In this document: piece after piece, positions 7,618 through 15,988 of the stretch
How the letters are laid out: every line of letters begins with the position of its first letter
Numbering within the stretch: the stretch's first letter is position 1
Source: an uncultured Pseudomonadota bacterium
GTDB lineage: Bacteria > Pseudomonadota > Gammaproteobacteria > Enterobacterales > Succinivibrionaceae
Direction of reading: 5' to 3'
DNA length: 39,099 nt
NCBI GenBank assembly: GCA_900315145.1
Contig: OMYE01000021.1
Span: forward strand, 1-39,099
The notes under the pieces: model-generated
What the model was told of the DNA's origin: nothing
What the model saw: only the letters and a program-made list of their open reading frames with translations
The model's database searches: none
Made by a program: the position numbers and the translations under genes

Positions 7618-9288
7618 TTATAAACTGTTTAAGATATCATCTTCACTTGTGTTTGTGATCCCACTATTTTCATTATCCGGGTACCATTTTTTCAGTAAAT
7701 TCAAAGATTTACCTATTTCATTCTTCCAGGTATTTCCGTCAACAACCGTTGGCTTCAGCAGAATCACCAATTCCTTCTTGTTAGTAATATGATTGCGGTT
7801 TGTAAACAGTTCACCGAGCCAAGGGATATCCCCCAGCAGAGGAACTCTGGATTCCAAATCCATTTTCTCAGTTCTCATTAAACCGCCTATAAGTATAATA
7901 TCGCCGGATTTCACCTTAACGATAGTGTCTGTTTCTCTTACTTCTGAACTTGCCAGTGGCAGCTCCATCATGTTTTCACCAAGATTTACGGTCTTAGTAT
8001 CTTCTTTTACATCAATTACTGATGGATGAATATGCAGCAGCACTTCGTTGTTTTCATTGATCTGAGGAAGCACATCTAATGCCACACCATCAAAGAATGG
8101 TTGAAATTCAACATCTGAAGTGATGAAATTACTGCTACTGGTGGTACTTGTTGATGTGTCGACCGAAATATCCGTCAGGAAGTATGAATCGTTACCGACC
8201 TTCATAACAGCTTTCTGATTATTCAGAGTGGTAATACGCGGACTCGAGAGAGTTGACACATCGCCCTGGGTCTTTAAGAACTGTACCAGTGCATTAAAAT
8301 GCTTGTTTGTAGCTGTAAAAGCTCCACCACCACCGATTACTCCAATTATGGAATCACTGACTCCTCCGGAAAAGTCTCTAGCATTTCCGAATGTAAATTC
8401 ATGACCTGTTAAAGCTGTCCAGTCTATACCCTGAGCATAATTTTCACTAAGAGTAACCTCCATTATCTTTGCTTCGATAACAACCTGACGATGCAGAGTA
8501 TTCTCAATGCTTTCCAGATAATTTCTGACATTCTGAATATCCTCAGGCATACCTCTCACGGTTACCGCTGAAGCCTGCGGATTTACCTTAACCAGCCGTC
8601 CCTCACCTGTACCGACTATATTTGAAAGAACATCTTGCAGTTCCACCCAGAAATCACTTTTGGAGGTAGTATCAACTTTAGTACCGCTCTGACCACTACG
8701 GGAACCACTTGAATCATCCGAACTGCTTGATGATGAATCACTACCGGAGCTGCTGGATGAATCACTTGACTTATTAGATACAGTATTATTTACAATGGAA
8801 AGTTTGGTACCTGATTCTCTGACCATAGCAAGATAATTAACATTAATTATCTCTGTATGAACACCAGCAGGATACACGTAATATATGCCATTCTTCTTCT
8901 CTGTACGATAACCATACATTCTGTACACAGAGTCAAACACTTCATCTGCTGTCACATTTGACAGATTCAGGGTAATATTACCGGAAACTTCTGGGTGAAC
9001 TACAACAGACGAATTTGTCTGATTCATTATCTGAGCAAAAAATTCCGCTGCCGGAACATTATTGGCGGAAATGGTAATCCTTTGACTGCTACTGACAGAA
9101 TAATTGTCATCCATAGGATTATCAGGATTCAATTCATCAAGGACATCATCGGGGACATCAGAAAGTCCTGTCTGAGTAAGAGCCTGTGACAGTTCATTTT
9201 TTATATCTGTTGGATTATGGTGTTTATAGCTACACCCCATACTCATGGCCAAGGCCAAAACAAAAGCGGAATTTATAATTTTACTCAT
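7618..9288 (-). CDS. mshL: MSHA outer-membrane secretin MshL
   Basis: This 556-residue secretin forms the outer-membrane gate for the pilus. The N-terminus is a likely lipoprotein signal ending at Cys19 (AMSMGC), although the -3 residue is Ser rather than Leu. An N-terminal secretin/TonB-like short domain lies at about 70-145. A striking serine-rich, low-complexity stretch covers 171-201. An N1-type domain around 210-270 precedes the C-terminal secretin barrel (about 270-530), which has the signatures VEAKIMEVTL and SGDIILIGGLM. The start overlaps the mshK stop by four bases (ATGA). The Ser-rich linker is longer and more repetitive than I would expect and may vary between strains. Confidence 0.94.
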   Translation of the reverse strand: MSKIINSAFVLALAMSMGCSYKHHNPTDIKNELSQALTQTGLSDVPDDVLDELNPDNPMDDNYSVSSSQRITISANNVPAAEFFAQIMNQTNSSVVVHPEVSGNITLNLSNVTADEVFDSVYRMYGYRTEKKNGIYYVYPAGVHTEIINVNYLAMVRESGTKLSIVNNTVSNKSSDSSSSSGSDSSSSSSDDSSGSRSGQSGTKVDTTSKSDFWVELQDVLSNIVGTGEGRLVKVNPQASAVTVRGMPEDIQNVRNYLESIENTLHRQVVIEAKIMEVTLSENYAQGIDWTALTGHEFTFGNARDFSGGVSDSIIGVIGGGGAFTATNKHFNALVQFLKTQGDVSTLSSPRITTLNNQKAVMKVGNDSYFLTDISVDTSTSTTSSSNFITSDVEFQPFFDGVALDVLPQINENNEVLLHIHPSVIDVKEDTKTVNLGENMMELPLASSEVRETDTIVKVKSGDIILIGGLMRTEKMDLESRVPLLGDIPWLGELFTNRNHITNKKELVILLKPTVVDGNTWKNEIGKSLNLLKKWYPDNENSGITNTSEDDILNSL

Positions 9289-9617
9289 TTTTTACCCTCT
9301 GATGAAAAGAGAGACAATTTAATAGAATCCTTGCCACCTTCTTGAACCAGTATCACACTAGACTTTTCTATGGCATAAACCTGATATCCGAAACATGCAT
9401 CAGCAATGTAGCATGTTTTTCCGTTAATAATGGCTCTTGTGCGCCCGTTACCTCTTATAACAGCCTGAAGCTGGAGTAAATCATTATCTGATCTTTCAGT
9501 CTGTTTGGCGCCGTTACTCATCCCCTTCAAAGGTGTTGTCGGGTCATGGAGAGCCTTATCATCTGCATACGTCGAAACCGTAACTAAAATCAGCAGAGCT
9601 ACAATTATCCTAAACAT
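9285..9617 (-). CDS. mshK: MSHA biogenesis protein MshK (PilP-like)
   Basis: This 110-residue exported protein has a signal peptide ending near Ala18 (STYA-DD). The mature start, DDKALHDPTTPL, is typical of MshK/PilP/GspC-like proteins. The body LQAVIRGNGRTRAIINGKTC forms the short beta domain seen in those families. Two cysteines at about 70 and 75 may form a disulfide. It should link the inner-membrane MshJ/PilN-like complex to the secretin MshL, the next gene. It overlaps mshJ by eight bases and mshL by four. Confidence 0.85.
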   Translation of the reverse strand: MFRIIVALLILVTVSTYADDKALHDPTTPLKGMSNGAKQTERSDNDLLQLQAVIRGNGRTRAIINGKTCYIADACFGYQVYAIEKSSVILVQEGGKDSIKLSLFSSEGKK

Positions 9618-10254
9618 GTAAAAAATCCTTATTTATACTTAGTGTATAAACCTCAATAGTTACTTCTGAATATGGATGTTTTACCACATGATAATCAATA
9701 GAATGCCAATAAAACTTATAATTCATTTTTTCTATTTTTTTCAAATGATCCATAATATCAAGATACTTTCCTTTGAAAGTTACCCTAACAGTATGCTGAA
9801 AAAGATTAACTTCTCCCTCATCCTGTATTAGCACCTTCGGTGGCAGATTCTCCATACTGAGGACCTCAATATCTCCACTTGTTGACAGCATTTTTTTCAA
9901 TATGTCGGCCATTGTTGAAGCATCAACTAACGAGGCAACACCTTTATCAAGCTGTCTGTCGATATCAGAAATCTGCTTTTCCATAACACTGATTTCATCC
10001 TTCATTGCCACATTGGGATTCTTAGTGACACGGGATCGCCAGGTTTGAAGTTCACTTTTCTTTTCCTCAAGATCAACTTCAATTGAGGAAATACTCGATT
10101 TAACTTTTTTTTCAGCACTGGCATTGGAATCTATAATACTGAAGTATACCGGCCACGCAATCAAAACAGCAACACCGGCAGCAATGAGGACTCTTTCTCT
10201 CATTGATTTTCCTGCTATCAGTTTTTCGTATTCCTTAAAAGATTTCGCCGCCAT
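9610..10254 (-). CDS. mshJ: MSHA biogenesis protein MshJ (PilO-like)
   Basis: This 214-residue protein has a short basic cytoplasmic tail, a membrane helix at about 22-42, and a predicted coiled coil at about 45-75. A periplasmic ferredoxin-like domain with VRVTFKGKYLDIMDHLKKIE follows. That layout is that of PilO/GspM-type alignment proteins, and the position between the PilN-like gene and mshK matches MshJ. It should pair with the PilN-like protein in the inner membrane and bind MshK. It starts two bases after the upstream stop and overlaps mshK by eight bases. Confidence 0.85.
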   Translation of the reverse strand: MAAKSFKEYEKLIAGKSMRERVLIAAGVAVLIAWPVYFSIIDSNASAEKKVKSSISSIEVDLEEKKSELQTWRSRVTKNPNVAMKDEISVMEKQISDIDRQLDKGVASLVDASTMADILKKMLSTSGDIEVLSMENLPPKVLIQDEGEVNLFQHTVRVTFKGKYLDIMDHLKKIEKMNYKFYWHSIDYHVVKHPYSEVTIEVYTLSINKDFLHV

Positions 10255-10256
10255 AA

Positions 10257-10883
10257 TTACTTCACCTGTGTATCAATCTTATTGTCTTTCTCATCCCTGA
10301 TTTTGCTTTGCATAACAAAGCCAAGATATTTATCATCGCGATTGTAGATAAACTTGACCGATTCGAAGGATATATCTGACAAATCAGGATAGTTCTTAAA
10401 TCTGTCTATCCAGGCAGGAACCACTTCTCCATCTACAGCAACACCTTCAATATCGGTTTTCCCATCCGTAATCATAAAACGACTTACCGATACACCATCG
10501 CTCGGGACACTCGCAAGACCATACATAAAACCGTAAAAACCGTGACTTTTGGCATTTTTGTTCTGTAGCAAGAAAGAACTTAATCTAACTTTGGATTCAA
10601 AAAGCTTTCTAGTTTGAGCAAGCTTGCTTTCAATAGCAGGATCAACATTCAGTGTTGCCACTAGAGCCTGAGTCTGCATCAGTTCATCTTCTGTTTCTTC
10701 AAGCTCTTCTCTTGCGATACGCTCCTTTTTAACCATCGCATTTTTCGATTCAATAGAAGCATTAGCCCATACTCCCATAATCAAAATAGTAGCAATCCAC
10801 AGAAGAATCATATGTTTTAAACCAAGGATAATTAATTTAGGATGAAATTCCTTGCTGTAGAGATTTATTCTAGTCTTTCTCAT
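10257..10883 (-). CDS. PilN-like MSHA biogenesis protein (MshI2-type)
   Basis: This 208-residue protein opens RKTRINLYSKEFHPK, the cytoplasmic motif by which PilN-type proteins bind the PilM-like partner (INLYP in PilN). A membrane helix follows at about 20-42, then a coiled coil (50-75) and a small periplasmic domain. The motif and the neighbour mshI indicate it docks MshI to the inner membrane, as PilN docks PilM. It overlaps mshI by 14 bases. Vibrio MSHA operons have a gene in this place often labelled as a second MshI; I leave the symbol blank because naming varies. Confidence 0.82.
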   Translation of the reverse strand: MRKTRINLYSKEFHPKLIILGLKHMILLWIATILIMGVWANASIESKNAMVKKERIAREELEETEDELMQTQALVATLNVDPAIESKLAQTRKLFESKVRLSSFLLQNKNAKSHGFYGFMYGLASVPSDGVSVSRFMITDGKTDIEGVAVDGEVVPAWIDRFKNYPDLSDISFESVKFIYNRDDKYLGFVMQSKIRDEKDNKIDTQVK

Positions 10884-11865
10884 TTACAAGTAATCCTTCT
10901 TTAAAAATGCCAAGAAGAGGCGCATAACCGATACCGTTCTTCAGGATATCCCTAAGTTGAACGTTTTTACATACTGAAAAACCGGCACCTTCCACATTAT
11001 TCAGATCATCCTTCAGCGGAACAACATCAACTGCACGCCTGAAATTTTTACTCATTTCCATTGTCAAATTTTTTAACTGATCACACTCCATGAGTATCAG
11101 TAACTTACTCATCGGAGGCAGACCGAGTCTAGCTGTGAAAAAATCGTCGTTGATTCGCAATATTTCAGTAACAAGACGACTCAAGGTCGGGTCATCTGCT
11201 ACTATAGGATCTGTGGCCAGACTTTTGTATCCCCTAAGAATTCTAGAATAGCAGAGCTCTCCGGCATAAACCCCGAAAACCTTAAGTTCCTTATTTTTTT
11301 CTAAAAACAGAGTCAGGCAGAGCTGCGGAAGATATGCAGATTTTTCATTATCCTTAACCTTCCCTAAAGAATCGGCGTGGTAAAAAGAAATGAACTCCGT
11401 CATAGCTAAATCCTCGATAGTAATTGTCTCTAGTTTAGCAAGACCATTGACTATATCAGATATGCTTGAAATTATTTTTCTTTCTACAAGTACAAAATTA
11501 GCAGAAGGTTTGGCATTCTTTCCTACTTTTGCGTCATAAAAATCCCAGACATAATCCGTAATGTTTCCTTGGACTGATGCCTCAAGTTCACGACTCATAG
11601 CTATACTCTTAAGCTCCTCCTCAGAAAGATTTGGATTCTTCTGCAGTTGCACAACAGAATACAACCCCTGAGAGAGCACAACAATGACTTTAGCTGATGA
11701 CGATACTTTATGACTGTGAAAAATTTTTGTTATAGCCTTTTCCCATTCACTGTTACTAGAACACGATTCTCTGTCGGTAACGATCTTTCCGCCAGATGAG
11801 CACAGAAAAAGAATTTCGTCATTTGACACGGCTAGAATAATTTTATTTGAGTTACCTTTTGCCAT
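10870..11865 (-). CDS. mshI: MSHA biogenesis protein MshI (PilM-like), first gene of the operon
   Basis: This 331-residue cytoplasmic protein has no signal or membrane helix. It starts AKGNSNKIILAVSNDEILFL and contains a central segment with KSIAMSRELEASVQGNITDYVWDFYDA, in keeping with MshI/PilM actin-like alignment proteins. It is the first msh gene here: upstream is a 500-base divergent control region shared with ssb. In Vibrio cholerae the c-di-GMP-type regulator gene mshH (csrD) lies between ssb and mshI; it is absent. The family is diverged, so the name rests on both sequence style and gene order. Confidence 0.83.
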   Translation of the reverse strand: MAKGNSNKIILAVSNDEILFLCSSGGKIVTDRESCSSNSEWEKAITKIFHSHKVSSSAKVIVVLSQGLYSVVQLQKNPNLSEEELKSIAMSRELEASVQGNITDYVWDFYDAKVGKNAKPSANFVLVERKIISSISDIVNGLAKLETITIEDLAMTEFISFYHADSLGKVKDNEKSAYLPQLCLTLFLEKNKELKVFGVYAGELCYSRILRGYKSLATDPIVADDPTLSRLVTEILRINDDFFTARLGLPPMSKLLILMECDQLKNLTMEMSKNFRRAVDVVPLKDDLNNVEGAGFSVCKNVQLRDILKNGIGYAPLLGIFKEGLLVNEKD

Positions 11866-12365
11866 AGTAATTCTCTACCTATCAAGACTCTATATAACAC
11901 AACTAAGACTTTATCACGAAAAGAAACATAAATTATATAAAATACAAGAAATTGATTTTAAAAATTGAATGAAACTAGCAATACAGTTCAAAATAAACAC
12001 AATATTCTCCTGTCATACTAAGTTCCCCGCATATGGACTCTTTTGTTCGTCTTTAGTACCACCCGCACAGTTGATAATATGGATAAAATCCAACATATTT
12101 TTATTTATTTTTATTTCTTAGTATCATATTTTATATTGCAATACCTACCAATATAATTACCATACTTAAAAATAATTATAAAAAATATTTGAACTTAAAA
12201 AAAAAAGAAGTTAGAATTCACTTCTAAGATTACCTTTGGCGAAAATATTAGATAAGAACGGAATATTTCACGCAAAATAAATCTACTTGTTTTATTGGGC
12301 AGTCAAGACTGGTATAAAATTACGAAAATTCAGAAGTCTTGATTTTTTTAAATTTTGGAGTTTTT
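11866..12365. promoter_or_regulatory. Divergent mshI/ssb control region
   Basis: These 500 AT-rich bases hold no credible gene. The left end has a -10-like TATATA on the minus strand (11891-11896) for mshI. The right end has the ssb promoter. The 8-mer TCAAGACT lies at 11882-11889 and 12303-12310, and its complement AGTCTTGA at 12335-12342; a near copy, CTAAGACT, is at 11903-11910. A 6-bp inverted repeat at 12206-12225 (AGAAGT/ACTTCT) is followed on the minus strand by ten T and could end a leftward transcript. I see no LexA-type CTGT-N8-ACAG box. Confidence 0.5.
12303..12342 (+). promoter_or_regulatory. ssb promoter (extended -10) flanked by an inverted repeat
   Basis: TATAAA at 12313-12318 is preceded by TGG, giving an extended -10 element. 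Only a weak -35 (TTTATT, 12291-12296) is visible, at 16-base spacing. TCAAGACT (12303-12310) just before the -10 and AGTCTTGA (12335-12342) after the expected start form a perfect 8-bp inverted repeat with 24 bases between, followed by seven T. It could be an operator bracketing the promoter. If transcription starts upstream, it could instead be a weak terminator or attenuator. Confidence 0.5.
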
Positions 12366-13196
12366 ATGGTTCGTGGTGTAAATAAAGCAATATTACTTGG
12401 AAATCTTGCGGCAGATCCGGAATTCCGGATCCTCAGCAATGGAAGCAATACAGCTGTGGCTACAGTAAGTCTAGCAACAAATGAATCCTATCGTGATCAA
12501 CAGGGAAATATTCAGGATCGTACCGAGTGGCATCGTTTGGTTTTTTGGGGCAGACTCGCGGAAATCGCTCATGAATATCTTCACAAAGGCTCACAGATCT
12601 ACGTCGAGGGAAAAATCAGAACCCGCAGTTATGATGATCAGAACGGACAGAAGAAATACATCACGGAAGTTCAGGTTACTGACATGCAAATGTTAGGAAC
12701 AAGAGCAGAGAATAACTCTCAGTACGGTAACAACCAGTACGGTAACAACCAGTATGGTAATAACCAGTACGGCAATCAGTTCAACAATTCACAGAACTAC
12801 AATGGTTATAACAGCAATCCGAACATGCAAAGTAACTACCAGTTCAACAGTGCTGGAAGAAACCAATCACAGCAACGGAATTACGGAAACCAGGCAAACA
12901 TGATGCAGAACAATCCTATGCCTGAACCGAGTTTCAATCAGCAGCCGAATTTCAGAAATACACCAAATAACAATTCCTACGTTCAGCAGGACACTCAGCC
13001 TGTCCAAAACAGTGGTGGAATGAGTACTCAGGATGGTAACAATCCACTGCCTCCTCTTCCGACATTAAAGAACTCTCAGGGAAATCAGAGTGCCCCTGGC
13101 AATCTCAATGTGAATTCAGCGGCTGCTAACAATTCAGCACCAAAGGAACCTGAACCTAGCGCCAATAATTTTGACGACGATCCGTTGCCGTTCTAG
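12366..13196 (+). CDS. ssb: Single-stranded DNA-binding protein with a long Q/N-rich linker
   Basis: SSB coats single-stranded DNA in replication, repair and recombination. I place the start at ATG 12366 (MVRGVNKAILLGNL), because it matches the family N-terminus and GGAG lies six bases upstream; the open frame could extend to a TTG at 12339. The protein is 276 residues, against 178 in E. coli. The OB-fold is residues 1-112 (TEWHRLVFWGRLAE conserved). Residues 113-266 are a Q/N/P/S-rich disordered linker that opens with four NQYGN-type repeats. The tip DDDPLPF (270-276) is the conserved acidic peptide that recruits partner proteins. The extra length lies entirely in the linker. Confidence 0.96.
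   Translation: MVRGVNKAILLGNLAADPEFRILSNGSNTAVATVSLATNESYRDQQGNIQDRTEWHRLVFWGRLAEIAHEYLHKGSQIYVEGKIRTRSYDDQNGQKKYITEVQVTDMQMLGTRAENNSQYGNNQYGNNQYGNNQYGNQFNNSQNYNGYNSNPNMQSNYQFNSAGRNQSQQRNYGNQANMMQNNPMPEPSFNQQPNFRNTPNNNSYVQQDTQPVQNSGGMSTQDGNNPLPPLPTLKNSQGNQSAPGNLNVNSAAANNSAPKEPEPSANNFDDDPLPF
12720..12779 (+). repeat. 15-bp tandem repeat within ssb
   Basis: Four consecutive 15-base units based on CAGTACGGTAACAAC begin at 12720, 12735, 12750 and 12765, the last being degenerate. They encode the pentapeptide QYGNN in frame, so copy-number changes would lengthen or shorten the SSB linker by five residues without breaking the gene. Confidence 0.9.
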
Positions 13197-13266
13197 AAAG
13201 TGTCATATAATCTTCTTTACGGCATCTGCTTACAATTTTAAGAGCCGTATAATGACTTATATCTCC

Positions 13267-13301
13267 GAATGCCATCCTGCTTTGAATGGCATTCTTTTTT
13301 T
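13267..13301 (+). terminator. Intrinsic terminator of ssb
   Basis: GAATGCCAT (13267-13275) and ATGGCATTC (13286-13294) form a 9-bp stem with a 10-base loop, followed directly by seven T. It lies 70 bases after the ssb stop. Confidence 0.9.
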
Positions 13302-13597
13302 AGTCTCGTATGCCCAGCGTAATTTGGCGACAGATCCTTTCCATCTCATACACAACAAATGTGGAGGTATACGACTTATAAATAATTTATCAATACATTT
13401 AACCTGCTCCGTTTTACATTATCCTGAACACAATGATTAACAAAGTATTGCGGTCATCAATCTGTATTCCAACAGAAGCTTAATTTGAATAATTGCCTAA
13501 CCTCGATCAGATGTATGTGAACGCTATTAGAATTTGTTAATTTTAAGGAATTTATTTATAATGAGGCGTCACTTTGTTATCTTTATCATATTGAGGC
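13302..13597. other. Intergenic stretch before lptD, with a possible 19-codon leader ORF
   Basis: With the terminator, the gap from ssb to lptD is 401 bases. I find no protein-coding gene of normal size. An ATG at 13561, preceded by AAGGAA about ten bases away, opens a 19-codon frame ending at TAA 13618-13620. It overlaps the lptD start in another frame. The lptD ATG itself has GAGG only one base before it, too close to be a good ribosome site, so lptD may depend on coupling to this leader. The promoter is not obvious; I see no clear sigma-E pair. Confidence 0.4.
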
Positions 13598-15979
13598 ATG
13601 GAATTGCATCATTCTCTTAACTACTATATAAAACTGACAGTATGTTTTATGAGCCTGGGTATCAGTCCGATAGTTCTGGGTGAATCGTCTTTTATGCAAC
13701 TATCCGAATATGACGAAAAATGTTATGGTACCATTCCGGAATATGTAGCTCCACAGAAAGGTGAAGATATAAAAAAGATACCTATATCAATAACCGCGGA
13801 TTCCATGAATTCTGATGTTAAAAGCAATATAAATTATCATGGTGATGTTGAAATTATTCAAGGTAACAAGAAACTCCATGCTGATACAACAACCTTTAAT
13901 CAGCAAACTCAGGAGATGACTGCCAACGGCAACATTCTATATCAGGATGGAGAGATAACTGTCAACAGTAATCACTCTCTTCATACCAACCTAATTACAA
14001 ATACAACAGAACTGAATAATGCCAACTATCAAATCAATGGTACTGTTGTACGGGGAAACACAAGAAAAGCCCTGCTGAACAACGAAACCAAAACCATTTC
14101 TCTTTACGATGCTTCGGTAACAACCTGTCCTGAAAATCAGGAATCATGGTCTCTCAGTTCTTCTGAAATAAACATTAATCAAAATGAGGTTTTCGGCGAA
14201 GCCTACCATACTGTATTCAGACTAAACAATGTACCGGTAATGTACCTTCCGTACTTCAATTTTCCGATTAAGAACCAGAGAAAATCAGGTTTTCTGTACC
14301 CAACACTTGAATATACATCAACTGACGGAGGCATGTTCACCATACCTGTATACTGGAACATTGCGCCGAATTACGATTTCACATACAGTCCCAAAATCAT
14401 AACTAGAAGAGGTATTCTCAACACCGGCGAATTCAGATATATGCCGTTCAGAGACACAACCGGGACTATCTATGCCCAGTACATAAATCACGATAGGCAC
14501 AAACCTTCATCAGAATATGAAGAAAAGTATGATGAAAGATGGTTGATCCACTGGTCCCACTCAAGTTATTTCGACAATCATGATTACGGTCTGCGTGTCG
14601 ATTACAACAAGATTAGAAAAAAGGATTACAACTACGTTAATGATCTTGATCCAAAAATAGATAACGTTGTGGATAACCAGTTACCACAGACAGCTTTTGC
14701 CTACATTGACAAACACATATTTGATGCACGGGTTTCAGTTAATGATTACCAGCTTTTGGTACCTTATGCTTATGTAAAAACCCCACCTTTCAGACTTCTC
14801 CCCCGCGTGGAAATGAATATTCATGACGAAATCGGTTCCTATCTGTCATATCTCGGACACTTTGAATATTCAAGATTCGACATTAATTCAAGTGAGGGAA
14901 AGGATCAACGATATACAGGGGAACGATACCATTTTCAACCTGAACTGCTAATTCCATTAATTAACAGCAACGGAGCTGAACTAAAATGGACTTTAAGAGG
15001 TTTTCTGACTCATTATAATCAGGACATTCCTTCATCCCTGTATTACAAATATACGGAAAAGGGGTTTACCCCTGCATTACTGGATGAATCTGTAAATAGG
15101 TATCTTTATGACACCGAGTTATACAGTAAAGCCACCTTTATAAACCAGCTACAGAACTACACATTAACTTTAGAGCCGGAACTCCAGTACACCTACCTGC
15201 CATACAAGAAACAGGACAGCATTGCTATTTACGACTCAACAGACCGTGTATATGACTACCACTCACTGTTCAGTTATCAAAAATACGCTGGTATCGACCG
15301 TATAGCTGACATTAACAGGGTCAGCTACGGCATCACCTATCGTATGTTTGATAACGATCTAAGTGAAGTATTCCGATTCAACATAGGTCAGGGATATGAT
15401 TTTCACAGCCAAAAAGTTCATTTTTACCCTGCTGACACATCAAATACCTATCAGAGAACACCTATAGCCACCGGACTTAACATAAGCTTCAATGAATATA
15501 TCGGAACCAATGCAGGTGCAGTGTACAACACTCAGAAAGGGGAAACCTCCAGCTGGAATGCACAACTTAACGGAATGTATAAAGATTTCAAAGGTCATAT
15601 AAACTATCGATATATCCGAGATGGTAACAGAACCCAGAACGTTTTCCTGTCAGATTCTGATTTAAAACAGCTAGGCGGTACAATCAACTTTCCTATCACT
15701 GAAAACGTTAAGGGGATAGCTGCCATGTATTACGATGTTGAAAGAAGTAAAAACATCGATCAAAAACTGGCGCTTAAATACGAATCATGCTGTTACAGTG
15801 TTGGAATTCAACTGGAACGTTATCGTAAACCGGACAATTTCACCATGTCAGCGGAACAGGAAACAAAATATGGTTTCTTCTTTGAATTAAAGGGACTGAC
15901 TGAATCCGGAATGACCACGTCATTCTCTCAGGAAACTAAACTCATACCGTACAATGATGCGGTGAATTTAAATAGATAG
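13598..15979 (+). CDS. lptD: LPS-assembly outer-membrane protein LptD
   Basis: LptD inserts lipopolysaccharide into the outer leaflet of the outer membrane, with LptE as partner. This 793-residue protein has a signal-like N-terminus (hydrophobic 13-28), an OstA/LptA-like beta-jellyroll at about 60-190 (ITADSMNSDVKSNINYHGDV), and a large C-terminal barrel. Cysteines at 42, 177, 731 and 732 match in order and spacing the four E. coli LptD cysteines that form the two essential disulfides. The frame is closed by TGA at 13592-13594, so ATG 13598 is the first possible ATG; its ribosome site is poor. surA follows after nine bases, as in other gammaproteobacteria. Confidence 0.96.
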   Translation: MELHHSLNYYIKLTVCFMSLGISPIVLGESSFMQLSEYDEKCYGTIPEYVAPQKGEDIKKIPISITADSMNSDVKSNINYHGDVEIIQGNKKLHADTTTFNQQTQEMTANGNILYQDGEITVNSNHSLHTNLITNTTELNNANYQINGTVVRGNTRKALLNNETKTISLYDASVTTCPENQESWSLSSSEININQNEVFGEAYHTVFRLNNVPVMYLPYFNFPIKNQRKSGFLYPTLEYTSTDGGMFTIPVYWNIAPNYDFTYSPKIITRRGILNTGEFRYMPFRDTTGTIYAQYINHDRHKPSSEYEEKYDERWLIHWSHSSYFDNHDYGLRVDYNKIRKKDYNYVNDLDPKIDNVVDNQLPQTAFAYIDKHIFDARVSVNDYQLLVPYAYVKTPPFRLLPRVEMNIHDEIGSYLSYLGHFEYSRFDINSSEGKDQRYTGERYHFQPELLIPLINSNGAELKWTLRGFLTHYNQDIPSSLYYKYTEKGFTPALLDESVNRYLYDTELYSKATFINQLQNYTLTLEPELQYTYLPYKKQDSIAIYDSTDRVYDYHSLFSYQKYAGIDRIADINRVSYGITYRMFDNDLSEVFRFNIGQGYDFHSQKVHFYPADTSNTYQRTPIATGLNISFNEYIGTNAGAVYNTQKGETSSWNAQLNGMYKDFKGHINYRYIRDGNRTQNVFLSDSDLKQLGGTINFPITENVKGIAAMYYDVERSKNIDQKLALKYESCCYSVGIQLERYRKPDNFTMSAEQETKYGFFFELKGLTESGMTTSFSQETKLIPYNDAVNLNR

Positions 15980-15988
15980 GCTTCTATT

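Noticed and set aside
12339..12365. TTG start of ssb at 12339
   Set aside because: The extra residues MIFLNFGVF are not part of SSB, and GGAG fits ATG 12366.
11866..12365. LexA box controlling ssb
   Set aside because: No CTGT-N8-ACAG sequence is present in the region.
12720..12779. Short regular repeats that could suggest a CRISPR array
   Set aside because: Units are contiguous 15-mers without spacers and encode an in-frame pentapeptide in SSB.
13171..13440. 89-codon open frame on the plus strand after ssb
   Set aside because: It begins inside ssb in another frame and runs straight through the ssb terminator; there is no ribosome site or family likeness.
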